8,357 bases of DNA from Gemmatimonadota bacterium (lineage in GTDB: Bacteria; JAAXHH01), in assembly GCA_026713285.1 (NCBI GenBank), contig JAPOOT010000093.1:1-8357 (forward strand). Direction: 5' to 3'. Every line of letters starts with the position of its first letter. Position 1 is the first letter of the stretch. Shown here piece after piece: positions 5,350 to 8,357 of the stretch. The notes under the pieces were generated by a model. That model did not search any database. It was not told where the DNA came from and saw only the letters and a list, made by a program, of their open reading frames with translations. The translations under genes were made by a program, and so were the position numbers.

Positions 5350-6210
5350 TCAGCCGTTGAAGCGTCTTTCCGCTTCCGCCCAGTCCACGACGTTCCACCA
5401 GGCTTCAATGTACGCGGGGCGCAGGTTCTGATAGTTCAGATAGTAGGCGTGCTCCCATACGTCAAGACCCAGAATCGCCGTCTTGCCTTCCATGACCGGA
5501 CTGTCCTGGTTGGCCGTGGAATAGACCTCGAGGTTGCCCGCGCCGTCCTTTGCGAGCCAGGCCCAGCCTGAACCGAAGCGCGTCGCGCCCGCTGCCGCGA
5601 ACTGCTCTTTCATCGCGTCGAGACCGCCGAAGGCGCCGTCGATGGCCGCTGCCAGGTTGCCCGTGGGATTCCCGCCGCCGCTGCCGCTCATGATCGTCCA
5701 GAACTGCGTGTGGTTGGCATGGCCGCCGCCGTTGTTGCGCACGGCGGTCCGGATGGCGTCCGGCACGATGGCACAGTTGTCCGCCAGCAACTCATCCAGG
5801 CTCTTTCCGGCCAGATCGCCGTGGTCGGCCAGGGCGTTATTCAGGTTGGTGATATAGGTGTTGTGATGCTTGCCGTGATGAATCTCCATGGTGCGCGTAT
5901 CGATGTGAGGTTCGAGCGCGTCATGGGCATAGGGCAGATCGGGTAGCGTGAATGACATGGTACTCTCCTTTGGGGATGAATCCGCACAACTGTTGAGAAC
6001 CGCGGTGCCGGCCAGTCCGGCCAGAGCGCCGCCTGCTATTTTACCGAGAAACCCGCGGCGGGAAAGGCCAGGGCCGGCCGCACTGGCACCGGGGCCGGCC
6101 ATACTGGCACCGGAGCCGGCCGCACTGGCACCGGGGCCGGCCGCACTGGCGCCGGAAAGCGATTCCGCCTCGTGTCTGGTCTTACCGTCTTGAGGTTCGG
6201 ATGTCTCCAT
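5350..6210 (-). CDS. sodA: Fe/Mn superoxide dismutase with Tat signal, probable alternative internal start
   Basis: A 286-residue protein whose residues 85-286 form a complete iron/manganese superoxide dismutase, which converts superoxide to hydrogen peroxide and oxygen. Metal ligands are H111 (EIHHGKHH), H167 (GGGHANHTQFW), D250 and H254 (LGLDVWEHAYY). G163 and Q235 (TANQDSP) are the manganese-type pattern. Before it lie a 7-residue repeat (20-47), a twin-arginine motif SRRGFLGK (50-57), a hydrophobic Gly/Ala-rich stretch (58-72), and C75 in a lipobox-like LNSC, so the long form is predicted to be exported and perhaps lipid-anchored. The outer ATG has AAGGAAG about 10 nt upstream. The inner ATG (5956-5958, M85) has AAAGGAG with 6 nt spacing and begins MSFTLPDLPY, a normal cytosolic dismutase start. 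Both forms may be made; if only one is, the dismutase identity is unaffected. It stands alone between miaB and the dehydrogenase. Confidence 0.95.
   Translation of the reverse strand: METSEPQDGKTRHEAESLSGASAAGPGASAAGSGASMAGPGASAAGPGLSRRGFLGKIAGGALAGLAGTAVLNSCADSSPKESTMSFTLPDLPYAHDALEPHIDTRTMEIHHGKHHNTYITNLNNALADHGDLAGKSLDELLADNCAIVPDAIRTAVRNNGGGHANHTQFWTIMSGSGGGNPTGNLAAAIDGAFGGLDAMKEQFAAAGATRFGSGWAWLAKDGAGNLEVYSTANQDSPVMEGKTAILGLDVWEHAYYLNYQNLRPAYIEAWWNVVDWAEAERRFNG
5963..5971 (-). promoter_or_regulatory. Internal Shine-Dalgarno for a cytosolic dismutase start
   Basis: On the minus strand AAAGGAGAG (5971 down to 5963) precedes the internal ATG at 5958-5956, with 6 nt between GGAG and the ATG. 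This is the best ribosome binding site in the window and better than that of the outer start at 6210. Translation from it gives a 202-residue dismutase without the Tat/lipobox segment. In the long form the same bases encode SPKEST just before M85. Confidence 0.65.
6070..6153 (-). repeat. Four 21-bp in-frame repeats coding GASAAGP-type heptads
   Basis: Exactly four 21-bp units encode GASAAGP, GASAAGS, GASMAGP and GASAAGP (residues 20-47 of the long dismutase form). They lie just before the twin-arginine motif. The unit is a multiple of three, so copy-number changes would lengthen or shorten the signal-peptide n-region without breaking the frame. The bases are highly similar between units (CCGGCCGCACTGGCACCGG-like on the plus strand), which points to recent slippage-type expansion. 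Confidence 0.9.
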
Positions 6211-6315
6211 AGTGTATAGGCTTCCTTTCCTGTTCGGCTACTGTTCGCCCGTTTCCTTTCTGAGTTCGACCGCCTTCCGCGGGCGATTTGTCCGCGACGG
6301 GGCGGGGCGAATTCG

Positions 6316-7695
6316 CTATGCCGGCGTTTCGATGTCGCCGAACAGCGTGAAGGGTGTGGAACCGTTGACGCGCACTGGAACGATCATGTTGGATTCGATG
6401 CCCGGCCTCCGGGGAAACACGACGGTCTTGAAGGCGTCCGTCTTGCCGAAGAGCTTATCTGCGTCGCGTTTGGACTGGCCCTCTACAAGCACGTGCACGA
6501 TCTGTCCCCTGTACGCCCGGTTCCGGAGATCGGAGATCGATTTCTGCATGTCGATGATGGCCGTCAGCCTAGCGGCCTTCACAGCTTCGGGCACGTCGTC
6601 GGGCAGCCGTTTATGGGAAGCCGTCCCTGGGCGCGGAGAATACTTGAACATGAATGCGCTGTCGAACTGCACGGTGCGCATCATTTCGCAGGTCGCCTCG
6701 TATTCTTCTTCCGTCTCACCACAGAATCCCACGATGACGTCCGTCGTCAGGGCGATCCGGGGAATGTGCTCCCGGAGCATGCGGACCACCTCGAGAAACG
6801 TTTCCGGGGTATAGTCTCTCCGCATACGGGACAGGGTCGTCGACGCGCCGGACTGCAGCGGAAGGTGCGTATGGGGACAGACCTTCGGGGAAGCCGCCAT
6901 GACCTCGATCAAACGTTCCGGGAAATGTGCCGGGTGGGGCGATGTGAACCGGATGCGCTCGATGCCGTCGATTTCCGCCGCCCGCGAAAGCAGGTCCGCG
7001 AAGTCGACATCGCCGTCCCGGTACTTGTTCACCGTCTGGCCGAGCATCGTTACTTCCCGGTATCCTTCCGCCGCGAGGCGCTCGATCTGGCGGATCACTT
7101 CGCCGTGGGGCGTGCTGCGCTCCCGGCCGCGCACAAAAGGAACGATGCAGAAGGCGCACATCTTGTCGCAGCCGCGCATGATCGTAACCCAGCCGTTCAC
7201 GCCGGCTTCCCTGACGGGATCGATGTCGAGATAGTGTTCGGCCCGGTCCCAGGTCAGGCTCAGCGCCGGTTCGCTCTCCGCGTCCAGGGCGCGGAGCATG
7301 GCCGGCAGGCGCCGGTAGCTGTCGGGACCCGCGACCAGGTCGATATAGGGCGCTTGCTCTATGATCCGGTCGCCGAGATGTTGGGACATGCAACCGCAGA
7401 GTCCCAGGATCAGGTCGGGATTGGCCGTCTTGAACCGGTTCAGTTCGGACATGCGCCCGAGTACCCGCTGCTCCGCGTTCTCACGAATGGCGCAGGTGTT
7501 TACCAGGATCACGTCGGCCCGGTCGACCCGGTCGGTTACGCGGTACCCCTCGCGTGTGAGCAGCCCCACGATCAACTCGGAATCCGCCTTATTCATCTGG
7601 CAGCCGTAGGTCTCCACGTACAGCGATCGCGCCTGTATCGCGGCAGACGCCGCGGGCGGTACCAGGACTGTCCTGTCCGTGCTTTCCGTGGCCAT
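6316..7695 (-). CDS. miaB: MiaB, tRNA-2-methylthio-N6-dimethylallyladenosine synthase
   Basis: A 459-residue radical-SAM methylthiotransferase that adds the 2-methylthio group to isopentenyl-A37 of tRNAs reading UNN codons. All three parts are present. The N-terminal UPF0004 domain (about 25-127) carries the auxiliary-cluster cysteines C32 (YGCQMN), C68 (NTCAIRENAEQR) and C102 (CGCM). The radical-SAM domain has CDKMCAFC with C176, C180 and C183. The C-terminal TRAM domain spans roughly 396-456. The length matches the family. The ATG at 7695 was chosen because a GGGGA lies 3 nt before it and a candidate promoter ends just upstream. A TTG at 7761 in the same frame would add 22 residues but has no ribosome binding site. 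The gene follows the right-edge gene with 62 bp between them; its MiaB partner MiaA is not in the window. Confidence 0.95.
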   Translation of the reverse strand: MATESTDRTVLVPPAASAAIQARSLYVETYGCQMNKADSELIVGLLTREGYRVTDRVDRADVILVNTCAIRENAEQRVLGRMSELNRFKTANPDLILGLCGCMSQHLGDRIIEQAPYIDLVAGPDSYRRLPAMLRALDAESEPALSLTWDRAEHYLDIDPVREAGVNGWVTIMRGCDKMCAFCIVPFVRGRERSTPHGEVIRQIERLAAEGYREVTMLGQTVNKYRDGDVDFADLLSRAAEIDGIERIRFTSPHPAHFPERLIEVMAASPKVCPHTHLPLQSGASTTLSRMRRDYTPETFLEVVRMLREHIPRIALTTDVIVGFCGETEEEYEATCEMMRTVQFDSAFMFKYSPRPGTASHKRLPDDVPEAVKAARLTAIIDMQKSISDLRNRAYRGQIVHVLVEGQSKRDADKLFGKTDAFKTVVFPRRPGIESNMIVPVRVNGSTPFTLFGDIETPA

Positions 7696-7732
7696 AGATC
7701 CCCGACTTCTTTCAGGTTTTTCAGATTCCGCT

Positions 7733-7761
7733 AATCTATAAGTCCGGCGCGGTACCGTCAA
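7733..7761 (-). promoter_or_regulatory. Candidate promoter for miaB
   Basis: On the minus strand TTGACG (7761-7756) is followed after 17 bp by TAGATT (7738-7733); TATAGA (7740-7735), with a 15-bp spacer, is an alternative -10. Initiation near 7726 would leave a leader of about 30 nt before the ATG at 7695. The -35 overlaps the stop codon of the upstream gene. Confidence 0.4.
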
Positions 7762-8327
7762 TCAAAAACATACCCGGCGCGGCGTATCCGTTGCCTCAGT
7801 TGTTCCCGTCCTTCACGGACCTCATCGCGGGGCAGTCCGCCCCGTTCCAGGCAGTCGTCCCCCATGGATTCAAGCCGATCGTAGAACGCGAGCCCGAGCC
7901 GGGCGATTTCAGGCTCGGCCGGGATATCGTCCATGACTTGAAACAGGATGTCTTCGGCCCTGGCGTACTTGCCATACCGTTCGAAATACCTGAACAGCAG
8001 CATCGAAGTAGACACGGGCAGATCCGCGTTCTCGAGGAGACCCAGCAGTTCGCCGATCGCTTCGTGGGGGTCCGTAACGAGACCGGTGGAGCTTATGTCT
8101 TCGCTGATCCAGCGAAAGTCTTCCGTGCCGATGGTCGGTTCCACGGCGATTTCGAGGTAACAGTTGAGGGCCTTGAGGTACAGGAGGCGGCCGTCGTCCT
8201 CCTGTCCGTCCGACACGGCCAGCGTTCCATCTTCCTTGAACAGGCGCGCGGCCATCAGCGCGGTGTCTACAGCCCCTCCACTTCGTTTCATCAACATGGA
8301 AAGCAGGGTGCGTTCGGACAGCGCCAT
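7758..8327 (-). CDS. Uncharacterised helical protein, possibly DUF6483-like; 5' end uncertain
   Basis: A 189-residue (from the ATG at 8327) acidic, soluble, apparently all-helical protein with no signal peptide or membrane segment. The most family-like parts are LLFRYFERYGKYARAEDILF (about 110-129), which reads like a TPR-type helix pair, and the C-terminal GGLPRDEVREGREQLRQRI. From memory these resemble bacterial DUF6483 proteins, whose function is unknown; this is tentative. The ATG at 8327 has no ribosome binding site, and the frame stays open through the ten codons to the window edge (DIFGLSTASV before the ATG). The true start may therefore lie outside, making this a partial gene. Its stop is at 7760-7758, 62 bp before the miaB ATG. 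No function is claimed. Confidence 0.75.
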   Translation of the reverse strand: MALSERTLLSMLMKRSGGAVDTALMAARLFKEDGTLAVSDGQEDDGRLLYLKALNCYLEIAVEPTIGTEDFRWISEDISSTGLVTDPHEAIGELLGLLENADLPVSTSMLLFRYFERYGKYARAEDILFQVMDDIPAEPEIARLGLAFYDRLESMGDDCLERGGLPRDEVREGREQLRQRIRRAGYVFD

Positions 8328-8357
8328 GACGGACGCCGTGGACAGGCCGAATATGTC

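Noticed and set aside
4197..5360. 387-codon plus-strand frame opposite the zinc dehydrogenase
   Set aside because: Antisense shadow of a gene with all zinc and Rossmann motifs intact.
6278..6296. Inverted repeat CGCGG...CCGCG in the miaB-dismutase gap as a terminator
   Set aside because: Only five base pairs with a 9-nt loop and no T-run; easily chance in GC-rich DNA. The rest of the 6211-6315 gap shows no clear promoter.
6493..7734. 413-codon plus-strand frame opposite miaB
   Set aside because: Antisense shadow; the minus strand encodes a full MiaB with all six cluster cysteines.
7696..7761. TTG start for MiaB, adding 22 residues and overlapping the previous stop as TTGA
   Set aside because: There is no ribosome binding site before the TTG, the added residues are unlike family N-termini, and the same bases form a good -35 element. 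The ATG at 7695 is preferred.

Overview
The window is a GC-rich stretch of ordinary bacterial chromosome, densely packed with mostly housekeeping-type genes. Nothing in it is a phage, transposon, CRISPR or plasmid function. The organism cannot be fixed from the sequence. The GC-rich coding, the bacterial MiaB and Tat-type signal, a ThiD-ThiN fusion, and a pairing of an IolE-like isomerase with a zinc dehydrogenase would fit an environmental, largely uncultured lineage (Latescibacterota or Gemmatimonadota-like). That placement is a low-confidence guess.

Layout. Positions 1-436 carry no convincing gene. They hold three exact copies and a part copy of a 25-bp tandem repeat (1-89), a 20-bp perfect palindrome made of two abutting 8-bp palindromes (118-137), a plausible sigma70-type promoter (190-218), and a leader of degenerate ~19-bp repeats (270-398). 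Two plus-strand genes follow: a ClpX-like AAA+ unfoldase (437-1948) and a bifunctional ThiD-ThiN thiamine enzyme (1974-3320). Everything after that is on the minus strand. In its own reading direction the order is: an uncharacterised helical protein at the right edge (7758 to about 8327), miaB (6316-7695), an Fe/Mn superoxide dismutase with a Tat signal (5350-6210), a zinc-dependent medium-chain dehydrogenase (4083-5213), and an IolE-like sugar phosphate isomerase/epimerase (3328-4086). The two strands converge with only 7 bp between the thiDN and isomerase stop codons.

How the genes relate. The dehydrogenase and isomerase overlap by four bases (ATGA) and are almost certainly translated together, probably as part of a sugar or polyol pathway whose substrate cannot be read here. 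The ClpX-like gene and thiDN are 25 bp apart and may share the promoter at 190-218, but they have no obvious functional link. miaB has its own candidate promoter lying across the end of the upstream gene.

Most worth a second look. (1) The superoxide dismutase gene has two well-supported starts. The outer one gives a Tat/lipobox-bearing exported form. An inner ATG with a near-ideal Shine-Dalgarno gives a complete cytosolic enzyme. (2) The ClpX-like protein lacks the zinc finger and the RKH loop, keeps a ClpP-loop-like MGF, and has what looks like a second, degenerate copy of its C-terminal small domain. (3) The non-coding region 1-436 has layered repeats and a clean operator-like palindrome.
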